Assembly (NCBI RefSeq): GCF_014201375.1
Contig: NZ_JACHDZ010000004.1
Coordinates: 1 to 64,000 of the forward strand
Length of the DNA: 64,000 nt
Origin: Tunturiibacter empetritectus
GTDB taxonomy: Bacteria; Acidobacteriota; Terriglobia; Terriglobales; Acidobacteriaceae
Direction of reading: 5' to 3'
Within the stretch, counting starts at the first letter, position 1; each line of letters begins with the position of its first letter. Made by a program: the position numbers and the translations under genes. Positions 17,603-25,709 of this stretch are shown here, piece after piece. Below the pieces are notes generated by a model. The model made no database searches and was not told where the DNA came from. It saw only the letters and a list, made by a program, of their open reading frames with translations.

Positions 17603-18742
17603 ATGACTTCAGAGCAGAATGTACCCGAGGTAGATTCTCACCAGGGTTCGACAATGTCTCCCGGCCAACAGGACGGGGAGGCGCAATTTGCCGGGCAGAA
17701 CGTCCCGCACGGCATGGGTCAGTCCAAAAGCAGCCGCCGTCGCCGCAGGAAGCGGAAGAGCAAGGGTGGAGACTCCCCTCAGGGCGCCCAATCCGCAAAC
17801 CAATCCGGCGATCAAAGTGCTGGACAGCCGGTAGGCTCCATTCAGGGCGCTGCCGCTCCGCAGAACTTTCAACCGCAGGGTGGTCAGGGCTTTCAGGCCA
17901 ACGCCGGCCAGCAGCAGAACGGCTCCTCCTCGAGCGGCAAACGCTGGAAGAAGAAGTTCCGGGATCGCGACCGTCAACGTTCGCCTGAGAACCCTGGCAA
18001 TGTAGCCAGCGGCAGCAACGGCGGCGGGTTCAGCAGCAATGGCGGCGGCTATCGCGATCGCGACACGCACCAGCCCGGCAACAACAGCGGCGGCTTCAAA
18101 CGCAAGGGCAGCGGCGGCAAACAACAGCAGCGCGGTCCTCGCAGCTTTGTTGGGCCGATGGATCACAGCTATCGCGCAGTGAACGGCAACTTCGCCGACA
18201 CTCCGCCTTCTACGATGGATTCGCATAACGGCAACTACCAGGGCCGCAGCAACGGCCATGGCGGCGGACGCAGCTATCAGAGCGACTCCCAGCCCATCGA
18301 CTACTCGCAGGGCCGCGCCATTCCGATTGCCGAAGACGCCCCGACGAAGATCTTCTTCTTCATCGAAGACCTCTTCTTCATCGCCAAGATCTCTGAGACA
18401 GCGCGTAAGCTCGGGGTCAAGGTCGCCTTCGTCAAGAACGACAAGGAGGCGATTGCCTCGCTGGTCGGCGGAGAAGAGGAAGACCGGCCTGGCCTGATCG
18501 TCTTCGACCTGAATAATGCAAACGCCAAGCCCCTCACGCTGATTCCCAAGCTGAAGACCAAGCTGAAGCGCAGCACCTCGATCATCGGCTTCCTGTCGCA
18601 TCTGCAGGGAGATCTCAAGGCGAAGGCCGTCGAAGCGGGATGCGATACGGTGATGCCGCGTGCAGCCTTCTCGCAGAATCTGCCGAACCTCCTCCGCCGG
18701 TATGGCATGGAAGAAGAAGAAGAGCCTAACTTCAATATGTAA
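17603..18742 (+). CDS. Disordered Gln/Gly/Asn-rich protein with C-terminal receiver-like domain
   Basis: A 379-residue protein. Residues 1-240 are low complexity, rich in Gln, Gly, Asn, Ser and Arg, with basic patches (SSRRRRRKRKSKGG, RWKKKFRDRDRQR) as in RNA-binding disordered regions. Residues 250-375 fit a response-regulator receiver-like alpha/beta fold: TKIFFFIEDLFFIAKI, then LIVFDLNNANAKP with an Asp at the usual phosphorylation position, then a helix-strand series. The ATG at 17603 has a GGAAG ribosome site; a TTG at 17573 would add ten residues. No family-level function is recognised. It may join RNA binding to signal input. Confidence 0.65.
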   Translation: MTSEQNVPEVDSHQGSTMSPGQQDGEAQFAGQNVPHGMGQSKSSRRRRRKRKSKGGDSPQGAQSANQSGDQSAGQPVGSIQGAAAPQNFQPQGGQGFQANAGQQQNGSSSSGKRWKKKFRDRDRQRSPENPGNVASGSNGGGFSSNGGGYRDRDTHQPGNNSGGFKRKGSGGKQQQRGPRSFVGPMDHSYRAVNGNFADTPPSTMDSHNGNYQGRSNGHGGGRSYQSDSQPIDYSQGRAIPIAEDAPTKIFFFIEDLFFIAKISETARKLGVKVAFVKNDKEAIASLVGGEEEDRPGLIVFDLNNANAKPLTLIPKLKTKLKRSTSIIGFLSHLQGDLKAKAVEAGCDTVMPRAAFSQNLPNLLRRYGMEEEEEPNFNM

Positions 18743-18752
18743 TTCCGCATGC

Positions 18753-18852
18753 GTCCTGCCGGACGGGCCCACTTCGCGTGGGGCGGTCACTTCGTGACTT
18801 GTATACCTTGTTTGGGTGAGGTTAGCTGCTTTGGTCCTCCCGTTGGTCGGAA
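18753..18852. repeat. Dispersed intergenic repeat, family 1 copy B
   Basis: Carries the same ordered landmarks as 3917-4002: GTCCTGCCGGACGGG, GGCGGTCACTTCGTGAC and CTCCCGTTGGTCGG. It lies between the convergent receiver-like and HIT genes. A plus-strand frame across it starts MRPAGRAHFAWGGHFVT, but this is repeat translation, not a gene. Confidence 0.7.
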
Positions 18853-18868
18853 GGAAGCTCAGTCCGCG

Positions 18869-19237
18869 CTAGCCTGGAGGCCAGTTCATGTGCCTGCCGC
18901 CGAGCAGATGAAGATGCAGGTGGTTCACCGTCTGGCCGCCATCGTCGCCCGTGTTGACGACGATTCGGTAGCCCTTGCTCAGCTTCTCTGCGCGCGCGAT
19001 CTCGGCCGCCGCAGACATCAGGGAACCTAACAGCGCAGAGTGTTCCGCCTCCGCCTTCGCGGTGGAAGCGATGTGCTGCTTGGGGATGATGAGCAGATGC
19101 GTGGGGGCCTGCGGATTGATGTCGGGAAAGCCGATGCAGAACTCGTCCTCGTAGACGCGGTTTGCCGGGATGTCTCCTGCGACGATCTTGCAGAAAAGAC
19201 AGTCGGAAGCTGCGAGATTACTCGGCGGGATCTTCAT
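18869..19237 (-). CDS. HIT family nucleotide-binding protein
   Basis: A 122-residue histidine-triad protein of the HINT branch. It begins SDCLFCKIVAGDIPANRVYED, contains THLLIIPKQHIAS, and carries the catalytic triad HLHLHLLGG near residue 105. These are small cytoplasmic nucleotide phosphoramidase or hydrolase enzymes acting on AMP-linked substrates. Its ATG overlaps the stop of the M48 protease gene by one base (TAATG), so the two are translationally coupled. Full length for the family. Confidence 0.93.
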   Translation of the reverse strand: MKIPPSNLAASDCLFCKIVAGDIPANRVYEDEFCIGFPDINPQAPTHLLIIPKQHIASTAKAEAEHSALLGSLMSAAAEIARAEKLSKGYRIVVNTGDDGGQTVNHLHLHLLGGRHMNWPPG

Positions 19238-20556
19238 TATGGTTGAAAGTACTTTGGATGCTGCCCTGCTGTCCAGGGGTCGTAAGCTAGCGCGAAGGCG
19301 GCGCGGCTTGCCGTCGATGGGTGCCCGTCAGACCAAAAATCGATGAAGGGATGCGGGGTGGGGTCGTCGAGCGAGTTCTCTCCAAGCTTCTGAAACCCTT
19401 GCTGGGTGGTGGTTTGCGGATCGGAGACGATGCCGTGGATGGCCTCCTGCCCGTACACATCGGCGGCGTGCTCAATCGAGCGGCTGAAGCTGTTTTCGAT
19501 CGGTTCGGCGAAGAAGTTCAACACGTTGAGTACGAGCACCAGCACCGCCAGACAGGCCCAGTCGTTCTGCGAACGAATCTTCCATCGCGAACCGTATCTC
19601 GCCAGCAGCCACCATGTCATTCGCTGCCCTGCGAAGAATCCGACGAGCAGCAGAACGGCACTGAACAGGACGCCCTGCACGATGTGATGGAGCGCGTAGT
19701 GGCCTAGCTCATGGCCGAAGACGCCGGCGAGTTCATCGGGCGTGGCCGCAGCGATTGTTGTATCCCAGAGCACCAGACGCTTCGACGGGCCGAAGCCGGT
19801 GACGTAGGCGTTCATGCTGGTGACTTTGCTGCTGGCTCGCATGAAGAACATTTTGTCGGGAGGCAGGGTGACGCCACTGCGCGCCACTACTCTCTCCAAC
19901 TGAGCCACCAGTGCCGGATTGCGTTGCTGCAATGGCTCGAACTTGTTGAAGAGCGGATCGACGAGGATTGGGGAGAGAAAGACGCCGAACAATACGGCGA
20001 CCATCGTCGGGATCCAGAACCAGAACCACCAGCGCTTCGGAGACCACCGAATGACCCAGAACAGCACCATCACCAGGATGCTGGCCACGAGCCATTCGAG
20101 CAGAAAGCTTTTGCCTAGATCGGCAAACCAGCTTCCCCAACGCTGCACCGAGAGCCCGTATGCGAGCGACACATGGTGGCCGTAGAGTCGCAGAGGCGCG
20201 TTGAGCAGCGCGGTAAGCAGCAGGAAGAGAAAGACGAAGACGAAGGATTGCCCCCAGCGGCTCTTCGTCACTCTCTCGGCGAGGTCGCGGAGGCGCGATG
20301 GCACACCCAGCGCCAGCAGCAGAATAAGCTGCAGGATTTCCCACCCTTCGCCTAGAAGATGCAGCGCGGTGCGGTCGCGGAACAACTCCTTTGCCAGCTT
20401 GAGCTTGTCCGGAGGCAGCGTATAGGCCGTGTGATTCTGTGCGGCCTCCCGCAGAGCCTGGGCCTCAGTGGGGGTGGTTCCGAGGGCTTTTGCTGAAGGA
20501 ATCGTGATTACGAAAAAGCTGATCAGCAGAAGCAAAGCTGCACGGACATTCATCAA
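19237..20556 (-). CDS. M48 family (Ste24-like) membrane metalloprotease
   Basis: A 439-residue membrane zinc protease. A signal or first helix (residues 5-24) is followed by several transmembrane segments around 70-90, 105-125, 155-200 and 300-360. The zinc motif HELGHYALHH is near residue 282; the third ligand is the Glu in SIEHAADVYGQEA. SSKVTSMNAYVTGFGPSKR is the conserved Ste24-type segment before the zinc site. Ste24-like proteases remove C-terminal peptides or act in membrane protein quality control. Bacterial substrates are mostly unknown. Coupled to the HIT gene. Confidence 0.9.
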   Translation of the reverse strand: MMNVRAALLLLISFFVITIPSAKALGTTPTEAQALREAAQNHTAYTLPPDKLKLAKELFRDRTALHLLGEGWEILQLILLLALGVPSRLRDLAERVTKSRWGQSFVFVFLFLLLTALLNAPLRLYGHHVSLAYGLSVQRWGSWFADLGKSFLLEWLVASILVMVLFWVIRWSPKRWWFWFWIPTMVAVLFGVFLSPILVDPLFNKFEPLQQRNPALVAQLERVVARSGVTLPPDKMFFMRASSKVTSMNAYVTGFGPSKRLVLWDTTIAAATPDELAGVFGHELGHYALHHIVQGVLFSAVLLLVGFFAGQRMTWWLLARYGSRWKIRSQNDWACLAVLVLVLNVLNFFAEPIENSFSRSIEHAADVYGQEAIHGIVSDPQTTTQQGFQKLGENSLDDPTPHPFIDFWSDGHPSTASRAAFALAYDPWTAGQHPKYFQP

Positions 20557-20634
20557 TCAAAAGGCTCCATCCTGATGAAGCCAGTGTGCATGATTCGTTT
20601 GCGAGGCGCAAAGATCGAACGGCGGCGTTGCAAC

Positions 20635-21093
20635 CTATCGGTCCGATCCAGCTCCTGAGGACTCGGCACCGATCTCCAACCCGAAGCGCGATAGCTCGCG
20701 CTTCTGCAGGTTGTAGTCGATGAAAAAGCCTACTCCGATAGCCAGGGGGATGATGCCGACGGCCGATCCTGCCAGGACATCCCGCTCCTGCACGATGACG
20801 CTGAGCGCTACAAAGAACAGGATCAATCCCACCCCAACCGAAACCAGAACAATTCCTGTACGACGCGCGTTGCCGAGGCTGCGCAGAGGATCTCTGACGC
20901 GCTTCTCCTCGTCGCCGGAGCCCAAGAGCCTCTCGATCTCGGCAATGGGAACGCCACGCGCAATCATCGCCATGCGCTGCTCTGCCTTGTTGCGGCGCTG
21001 TTGAGCTTCAAACCAGATGCCAGAAACGATGGCGACGGCACCGACGGCGCAACCGGCTACCGGCACAATAAACGGACTTGATAGGAAATCCAT
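20635..21093 (-). CDS. DUF6249-like membrane protein
   Basis: A 152-residue protein with an N-terminal transmembrane helix (residues 8-26), a charged cytoplasmic stretch that includes QRMAMIARGVPIAEIERLLG, and two further helices (80-102 and 108-127). This layout and the MIARGVP motif match the DUF6249 family, often found beside ECF sigma factors. It is divergent from the ECF sigma gene and has its own ECF-type promoter, a mirror image of the sigma promoter. An AGGAGG ribosome site lies at 21100-21105. It is probably a member of the sigma regulon. Confidence 0.75.
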   Translation of the reverse strand: MDFLSSPFIVPVAGCAVGAVAIVSGIWFEAQQRRNKAEQRMAMIARGVPIAEIERLLGSGDEEKRVRDPLRSLGNARRTGIVLVSVGVGLILFFVALSVIVQERDVLAGSAVGIIPLAIGVGFFIDYNLQKRELSRFGLEIGAESSGAGSDR

Positions 21094-21118
21094 AAGCTAC
21101 CTCCTCTTTCTGCCCGCG

Positions 21119-21146
21119 TTAGACCGGGAGGCACTCCGAAAGTTTC
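21119..21146 (-). promoter_or_regulatory. ECF-type promoter of the DUF6249 gene
   Basis: On the minus strand GAAACTT (21146-21140), a 16-base spacer, then TCTAA (21123-21119). This matches the RpoE-like ECF layout of GGAACTT-N16-TCTRA. The transcript would start near 21112, leaving a leader of about 19 bases with AGGAGG before the ATG at 21093. Confidence 0.75.
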
Positions 21147-21171
21147 ACTCGCCGAAATGAAACTTTCGGAG
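21134..21171. repeat. Inverted repeat made by two divergent ECF -35 regions
   Basis: A perfect 14-bp inverted repeat, CTCCGAAAGTTTCA and TGAAACTTTCGGAG, separated by ten bases. Each arm contains the -35 element of one of two divergent promoters. It could also serve as an operator for a dimeric regulator. Confidence 0.8.
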
Positions 21172-21186
21172 CACTCTATTGTCTAA
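21159..21186 (+). promoter_or_regulatory. ECF-type promoter of the sigma factor gene
   Basis: GAAACTT (21159-21165), a 16-base spacer, then TCTAA (21182-21186), the same elements and spacing as the divergent promoter. This suggests that the sigma factor drives its own gene. The predicted start of transcription falls at about 21192-21194, almost on the TTG start codon. Confidence 0.75.
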
Positions 21187-21192
21187 CTTCGC

Positions 21193-21750
21193 TTGGACGT
21201 CGATCTCACCTTCGAGCAGCTGGTACGCGACCATCAGGCGATGGTCTTTCGCACGCTGCTGCGTCTGACAGGCAGCCGCGAGCACATCGATGATCTTGCC
21301 CAGGATGTCTTTCTGCGTCTTTACCGGGCGTTGCCCAGCTTCCGCGGCGAAGCGCTGATTACTACTTATCTTTACCGGATCGCGGTGAATGTTGCGCAGG
21401 ACGAGTGGAAGCGTCGCAGCCGTGACGACCGCTCCCACGTCTCGCTCTCGGACGAGACTTCGGCGTGGGAAGAGCGTTTGGCGCACCCCGACAGGAACGC
21501 GGAACAGCAGATCGAGGAACGCGAGTTCCAACAAGCGGTTGACGAGCAGTTGCAACGCCTCAGCCAAATCGAAAGAACAATCCTTATCCTTTATCATCAG
21601 GAAGAACGTAGCTACGAGCAGATCTCGTACACGCTGGGGATGCCAATCGGCACCGTGCGGACCCATCTTCACCGCGGACGCAAGAAGCTTCGTGAAGCGA
21701 TTCAGCAGAATCAAACCAGTGAGAGGAGAACAGCATGTCAGACGAATTGA
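21193..21750 (+). CDS. ECF RNA polymerase sigma factor (RpoE-like)
   Basis: A 185-residue ECF sigma factor. Region 2 spans residues 8-78 (FEQLVRDHQAMVFRTLLRLTG, DDLAQDVFLRLYRALPSF, TYLYRIAVNVAQDEWKRR). Region 4 spans 120-172, with the helix-turn-helix RSYEQISYTLGMPIGTVRTHLHRGRKKLREA. An in-frame TAA at 21184 limits the start to TTG 21193 or ATG 21241. TTG keeps the first helix of region 2, so it is preferred although it lies at the predicted transcript start. It overlaps the next gene, a probable anti-sigma factor, by 16 bases. Confidence 0.92.
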   Translation: MDVDLTFEQLVRDHQAMVFRTLLRLTGSREHIDDLAQDVFLRLYRALPSFRGEALITTYLYRIAVNVAQDEWKRRSRDDRSHVSLSDETSAWEERLAHPDRNAEQQIEEREFQQAVDEQLQRLSQIERTILILYHQEERSYEQISYTLGMPIGTVRTHLHRGRKKLREAIQQNQTSERRTACQTN

Positions 21751-22076
21751 TGAACTCGCGGCTGGTAAGGGCCGACGATGAACTGGACCGGCGCGTTCTC
21801 CACGCTCTGGAGACTGCGCCCAGGGTGGAAGTTCCCGCCGACTTTGCCGCCCGCGTCGCTGACAGACTTCCTGCCCGACGCCCGGTTTCGCTCACCGCCA
21901 CTCACTACGGCCGGAACGCAGTGTTTCTGGGCATGATTCTTACGCTGGTCATCCTCATCGCGGTGACGCTGTACAACGGCAGGCACGCTAGCTTTGGACT
22001 GGCTGAGTCTGTTCTTCTCGGGCAGTTCCTCGCGCTGACGGTGTGGCTTAGCGTCCGCCGCCACGGCGTCGAGTAG
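21735..22076 (+). CDS. Probable anti-sigma factor, membrane protein
   Basis: A 113-residue protein overlapping the ECF gene. Residues 1-45 are soluble (DDELDRRVLHALETAPRVEVPADFAARVADRLP), a pattern seen in short anti-sigma factors of ECF operons. Two transmembrane helices follow (about 62-80 and 88-106). No zinc HxxxCxxC motif is present. The role is inferred from operon position, length and topology: it would hold the sigma factor at the membrane until a signal arrives. A plain membrane protein of the regulon is the alternative. Confidence 0.6.
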   Translation: MSDELMNSRLVRADDELDRRVLHALETAPRVEVPADFAARVADRLPARRPVSLTATHYGRNAVFLGMILTLVILIAVTLYNGRHASFGLAESVLLGQFLALTVWLSVRRHGVE

Positions 22077-22233
22077 GCTGTCGACAAAACCCGTCCGGCT
22101 GCGTCCAATCCTCAGTCGTCTGCGGAGAATCTGCACGGAGTGGCACGAGCTGCTCGGCGTTACACGCTACAGCGGCACTTCCGATACACTCGGCAGCAGG
22201 CGCATTTTGCAGGCGAAACGAGTTTCCTTTTCC

Positions 22234-23988
22234 ATGAAGAGACAAAGAGCGGTAGTGGCCGGCGTTGGGTTTGCCGGTCTGGTAGCGGTGACGATTTCGT
22301 CTGTTGGTACCAGTGCAGTGGCGGCAACCCGCAGTGAACCCGCGCCGGCGGCGGTGCTGATCGACACCATGGAGTCTGAGCTGCATCGCGCGATGAGCTC
22401 GCTAGGCAACAACGCGACGGACGCAACCCAACAGCCCAAGCCTTACTTCCTCAGCTACGCCGTCTCGGACAGCGACAGCATGAGCCTTACCGCGCAGTTC
22501 GGAGCGATCACCGGCTCTCGCGAAAACCACCGTCGCACCGCCGATGTGCAGGTTCGTCTCGGCACTGCCGCAGAAGACAATACGCATGGCGATCACCGGA
22601 ATAGCGCACTGACCACCATCCCCTTGCCGCTTGCCAACGATAGCGACGCCATCGCTCGCACACTGTGGTTCGCCACCAACCGCGGCTACGGAAAGGCGCT
22701 GGACGGCTATCTGAAAGTGAAGACGGAGCAGCAGGTCCGCGCAAAAGAAGAGGATGCCTCCGCCGATTTCTCAAGCGAGAAGCCAGCTTCGGCGATCCTT
22801 CCCCCTTCGCCGGCGCTGGTCGTCGACACCGCGGGCTGGCAGACCCGCCTGCGTGAACTCTCCGGATTGTTCAAGCAGTATCCAGACGTCTTCTATAACA
22901 ACGTTGCGCTTGAGGCGACCACCGAGACTGATTATTTTGTCTCGTCCGAAGGCGCGAAGGTGGCGACACCGAACCATGTTGCGCGTCTTGTTATCGTTGC
23001 CCGTACCCGCGCTGCCGACGGCATGGATCTCTTCCGCGCCGAGACCTTCGAGGCCGACGAGGTTTCGCATCTGCCCGATCAGAAGGCGCTGATCGACAAG
23101 ACGCTGGCCATGGCGAAAAATCTCGAAGCGTTGCGCGCCGCGCCGGTTACCGAGCCCTTCAATGGTCCTGCGATCCTGAGTGGCCGCGCGTCTGCCGTCT
23201 TCTTTCACGAGGTGCTTGGACATCGCCTTGAAGGCCAGCGCCAGCGTGGCGATGACGAGGGGCAGACCTTTACCAAGCTGCTTGGTAAACAGATTCTTCC
23301 GCCGTTTCTCAGCGTCTCCGACGATCCCACGCTTACTGACTTTCACGGTGTGTCCCTCAGCGGCCACTATAGCTACGACGACGAGGGTCAGCAGGCGCGT
23401 CGTGTGGACCTGATCAAAGACGGCGTCCTCGACACCTTCCTGATGTCGCGCCTTCCGATCGCCAGCTTCTCCACCTCGAATGGGCATGGACGGGCCGAGA
23501 CCGGACACATGCCGACGGGCCGCCAGGGAAACCTCATCGTCACCTCCTCGAAGACCGTCAGCGACGCCGAGCTGCGCGAGATGTTGAAGGCCGAGGCGAA
23601 GAAGCAGGGCAAAGCCTACGGGCTCTACTTTGAGGACATCTCTTCGGGCTTTGCCGTTACTACGCGACGGTCGCCGCAGGCCTTTCAGGTAATTCCTCTG
23701 GTTGTCTATCGCGTGTATGTGGATGGCCGCCCAGATGAACTCGTCCGCGGGGTCAGCATTGTGGGCACGCCGCAGGCGGCACTGAATCGCATCCTCGCCA
23801 CCAACGACAAACAGGATATCTTCAACGGAATCTGCGGGGCCGAATCGGGGAGCATACCCGTCAGCGCTGTGGCTCCTGCCATGCTGGTCAGCGAGATTGA
23901 GACTCAGCGTCAGGCTCAAGGCACTGCGCGGCCACCTATTCTTCCGCCCCCTGGGACAGTTATCTCTACCGGAAAGAGTGGCCAGTAA
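22234..23988 (+). CDS. Exported TldD-like metalloprotease
   Basis: A 584-residue member of the TldD/PmbA peptidase family. The ATG at 22234 gives a signal peptide (MKRQRAVVAGVGFAGLVAVT); an upstream TTG at 22207 is less likely. The metal site HEVLGHRLEGQ, near residue 325, matches the TldD HExxxH motif. The C-terminal half has LSGHYSYDDEGQQA, FSTSNGHGRAET and the GAESG segment typical of the family. E. coli TldD works in the cytoplasm with TldE on unfolded peptides; this version seems exported. Its stop overlaps the next gene (TAATG), its non-catalytic paralogue. Confidence 0.85.
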   Translation: MKRQRAVVAGVGFAGLVAVTISSVGTSAVAATRSEPAPAAVLIDTMESELHRAMSSLGNNATDATQQPKPYFLSYAVSDSDSMSLTAQFGAITGSRENHRRTADVQVRLGTAAEDNTHGDHRNSALTTIPLPLANDSDAIARTLWFATNRGYGKALDGYLKVKTEQQVRAKEEDASADFSSEKPASAILPPSPALVVDTAGWQTRLRELSGLFKQYPDVFYNNVALEATTETDYFVSSEGAKVATPNHVARLVIVARTRAADGMDLFRAETFEADEVSHLPDQKALIDKTLAMAKNLEALRAAPVTEPFNGPAILSGRASAVFFHEVLGHRLEGQRQRGDDEGQTFTKLLGKQILPPFLSVSDDPTLTDFHGVSLSGHYSYDDEGQQARRVDLIKDGVLDTFLMSRLPIASFSTSNGHGRAETGHMPTGRQGNLIVTSSKTVSDAELREMLKAEAKKQGKAYGLYFEDISSGFAVTTRRSPQAFQVIPLVVYRVYVDGRPDELVRGVSIVGTPQAALNRILATNDKQDIFNGICGAESGSIPVSAVAPAMLVSEIETQRQAQGTARPPILPPPGTVISTGKSGQ

Positions 23989-25673
23989 TGAAATTACCTT
24001 ATCAGTTACAAATTGGCAGTTTTTCCGCGATTCTCTTTTTGACTCCTATATTTAGTGCACTCTCAGTTACAAATTCTGCCGCTGCGGAGACACCTCCCGC
24101 AGTGAACGATCCGCTGCTTCACGCGATGCAGGTAGAACTTGAGCGCGAGAAGGCTCTGCTGCTTCCCGGAATGCAGCATCCCTACTTCGTGGAGTATCGG
24201 CTGGACGATCTGGCCTCGTACGAGGCTGTCGCCAACTACGGCGCGCTCACCCGCGAGGAGGAGAATTGTCAGCGCATCGTCCGCGTCACCGTGCGCATTG
24301 GAGACTATGCCGTGGACAGCAGTACCAGCCGCGGCGACGGCACCCTGGAGCTTGCGCCTACGGACGACAACCCCGAAGCGCTGCGGTACGCGCTCTGGAC
24401 AGCGACCGACACCGCCTACAAGAATGCGCTCCGCGCTTATTCGGCCAAGCAGGCTGCGCTGAAGCAGTTTCAATCCCTACAGGCTCAACCCGACTTTGCG
24501 CGGACCAAGCCTGTTGTCCAGGTCTCGCCCGTCGTGACGCTTGAGCTTGATCGCGACGAGTGGAAGCGACGCATCATCGAAGCCAGCGGCCTCTTCGTCT
24601 CGGATCCCCAGGTTCGTTCCTTCGCCGAGCACGTACAGTATTCAACTGCGAACATTCGCGGCATCGCGCTCAACCGCTACCTCGTCAACACGGAAGGGAC
24701 GGTAGTGCGCCAGGGCTACACAGGTTACGACGGGGCGATCAGCGTAGGCGGCCAGGCAGCGGACGGGATGCGCCTGAGCCGCGATAACGGCACCGTTGCC
24801 GTAAACCCGAAGGAGCTCGAAAGCGCTGCGGCTTTTCACAAACGCGCAATTGAGGATCTGAAGAGCTTTGAGGAGCTTCGAAACGCGCCGGTGGTTTCAG
24901 CGGACGACTACCACGGACCTGTGCTCTTCAGCGGGGATGCTTCGGCTGACGTCATCGACCGTCTGCTTGTGCCGAACATCGAAGCCGATCGGCCCGAGAT
25001 GGGAACGACTGCACGCACCACCGGCGCTTACTCCTCGAGCTTCAAGGCACGCGTCCTTCCGGAGATGCTCAGCGTCACCGATGATCCGCTGCAGCCGAAG
25101 TTCGACGGCAAGGCGCTTCTTGGGGCCTACAGCATCGATGACGAGGGCGTTCCCGCGCAGTCGGTCGATATCATCGTCAACGGCAAGCTCGAAAATTTTC
25201 TTATCGGCCGGGAGCCCATCAAGGACTTTGACACCTCGAACGGGCACGGACGCGCCGCACCTGCGCAGGCTGCTCACTCCCGTGCCGGAGTCATCCTGGT
25301 CAAGGCGAGCCAGCCTTTGTCGCGAGGTGAGCTGAATAGGCGCCTCCTCTCGATGGCGAAGGAGCAAGGTCGCGACGTCTACTCTGTCGAAACCCTCGGC
25401 GGCGAACTTCTGCCGCGCCTGCTCTATCTCGTGCATCCTGACGGGAGGCGTCAGCTTGTGCGCGGTGCGATCTTCGATGAGCTCGACAATCGCAGCCTGC
25501 GCTCCGATATCGTCGCAGCCGGCAACGACCCTTACGTTTCGAACTCCCTTGGCACCGTACCGCAGACCACCATCGCGCCGAGCCTGCTCTTTGACGATAT
25601 TGGCGTGAAGCGAGCGACGCTGGAGCAGCAAAAGCTTCCGTACTACGAACCGCCTGCGCTGCCTGGCAAATAG
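23988..25673 (+). CDS. Exported TldE/PmbA-like paralogue without metal motif
   Basis: A 561-residue TldD/PmbA-family protein coupled to the preceding gene. It has a signal peptide (hydrophobic FSAILFLTPIFSALSV) and the family C-terminus (LLGAYSIDDEGVPAQSVDII, FDTSNGHGRAAPAQ, GTVPQTTIAPSLLF). Where the partner carries HExxxH, this protein reads SGDASADVIDRLLVPN, so it lacks the metal ligands. This repeats the TldD (catalytic) and TldE (structural) split of the E. coli heterodimer. It probably forms a periplasmic complex with its neighbour. Converges on rlpA. Confidence 0.8.
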   Translation: MKLPYQLQIGSFSAILFLTPIFSALSVTNSAAAETPPAVNDPLLHAMQVELEREKALLLPGMQHPYFVEYRLDDLASYEAVANYGALTREEENCQRIVRVTVRIGDYAVDSSTSRGDGTLELAPTDDNPEALRYALWTATDTAYKNALRAYSAKQAALKQFQSLQAQPDFARTKPVVQVSPVVTLELDRDEWKRRIIEASGLFVSDPQVRSFAEHVQYSTANIRGIALNRYLVNTEGTVVRQGYTGYDGAISVGGQAADGMRLSRDNGTVAVNPKELESAAAFHKRAIEDLKSFEELRNAPVVSADDYHGPVLFSGDASADVIDRLLVPNIEADRPEMGTTARTTGAYSSSFKARVLPEMLSVTDDPLQPKFDGKALLGAYSIDDEGVPAQSVDIIVNGKLENFLIGREPIKDFDTSNGHGRAAPAQAAHSRAGVILVKASQPLSRGELNRRLLSMAKEQGRDVYSVETLGGELLPRLLYLVHPDGRRQLVRGAIFDELDNRSLRSDIVAAGNDPYVSNSLGTVPQTTIAPSLLFDDIGVKRATLEQQKLPYYEPPALPGK

Positions 25674-25709
25674 AGTTCGCGAACGTCTCCTCGCATGAGC
25701 ATCAACTGG

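Noticed and set aside
18749..19030. Frame starting MRPAGRAHFAWGGHFVT
   Set aside because: It begins in dispersed repeat family 1 and then runs antisense to the HIT gene.
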